NCBI RefSeq assembly: GCF_040702995.1
Contig: NZ_CP159992.1
Coordinates: 3,869,501 to 3,933,500 of the forward strand
Source: Paenibacillus sp. AN1007
GTDB lineage: Bacteria; Bacillota; Bacilli; Paenibacillales; Paenibacillaceae
Length of the DNA: 64,000 nt
Direction: 5' to 3'
Positions within the stretch are counted from its first letter, which is position 1. Every line of letters begins with the position of its first letter. Shown here one piece after another: positions 63,958-64,000 of the stretch. Under the pieces are notes generated by a model. That model made no database searches. It was not told the DNA's origin and saw only the letters and a list, made by a program, of their open reading frames with translations. The translations under genes were made by a program, and so were the position numbers.

Positions 63958-64000
63958 CTTGTGTATAACGTATTCCTGATACAGCATTAAATCATATATT

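Overview
The window reads as chromosomal sequence of a spore-forming Gram-positive bacterium, most likely Paenibacillus or a close relative. Pointers are the B. subtilis-like gene orders (ytxC-thrS, alaR-alaT, pheS-pheT-zapA...mutS2-yshE, ilvB-ilvH-ilvC-leuA), strong Shine-Dalgarno sites, frequent GTG/TTG starts, T-box leaders, and sporulation genes (ytxC, a Spo0E-like protein, CotF-like coat proteins, a sporulation-type histidine kinase). Most genes lie on the minus strand. I see no prophage, transposon, integrase or CRISPR array; this looks like core chromosome with a few local oddities.

Layout. 1-2.3 kb: thrS (cut by the window edge) with its T-box, and ytxC. 2.6-6.1 kb (+): a small hypothetical, a KhtT/KhtU-type cation/proton antiporter pair, and a YitT-family membrane protein. 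6.3-9.7 kb (-): an aldo/keto reductase plus Zn-alcohol dehydrogenase pair (the latter frameshifted) and mqnC (also frameshifted). 9.9-13.5 kb (-): metA-metI-metC under a SAM-I riboswitch. 13.7-14.9 kb (+): a CorA-type Mg2+ transporter behind a 270-nt leader holding two coupled small ORFs. 15-20.4 kb (-): an HRDC protein, a ROK fructokinase, a MOSC protein, a phosphodiester glycosidase, a 5'-3' exonuclease and a YusI-like ArsC/Spx-family protein. 20.7-21.3 kb: an array of eight 76/77-bp tandem repeats.

21.3-24.6 kb (-): pseudouridine synthase, two cobalamin-salvage enzymes (PduO, CobU), a lipoprotein and a Spo0E-like protein. 24.7-31.2 kb: alaT/alaR, two coat proteins, an FAD oxidoreductase (+), an MFS transporter, a zinc-ribbon protein, a 27-residue membrane peptide and a DUF350 protein. 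31.2-41.7 kb: mutS2, two plus-strand membrane-associated genes, a 927-residue ZapA-coiled-coil fusion, and pheT/pheS with a T-box. 41.7-44.3 kb: an ABC-F protein behind an attenuator leader, then tRNA-Gly and tRNA-Pro.

44.4-54.3 kb (-): a GGDEF/EAL protein, an HMGL-like aldolase, a MoxR/DUF58/DUF4129 operon, a histidine kinase, a small zinc-motif protein and a peroxiredoxin with a perfect PerR box. 54.6-62.8 kb: branched-chain amino acid genes ilvB-ilvH-ilvC-leuA and leuB under a T-box, with a plus-strand aldo/keto reductase between leuA and leuB. 63-64 kb: a GNAT acetyltransferase and a Gly-Pro-Tyr-rich protein.

The most interesting signals are: (i) the corA leader, whose first small ORF begins with an acidic/proline-rich stretch like that of the enterobacterial Mg2+-sensing peptide MgtL and runs through one arm of a long-range stem; (ii) the tenfold-oversized ZapA; (iii) the 77-bp repeat array; (iv) nested small ORFs plus an attenuator ahead of the ABC-F gene; (v) mutually exclusive stems between ilvH and ilvC. 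Two single-base frameshifts within 3 kb (ADH and mqnC) may be sequencing errors.
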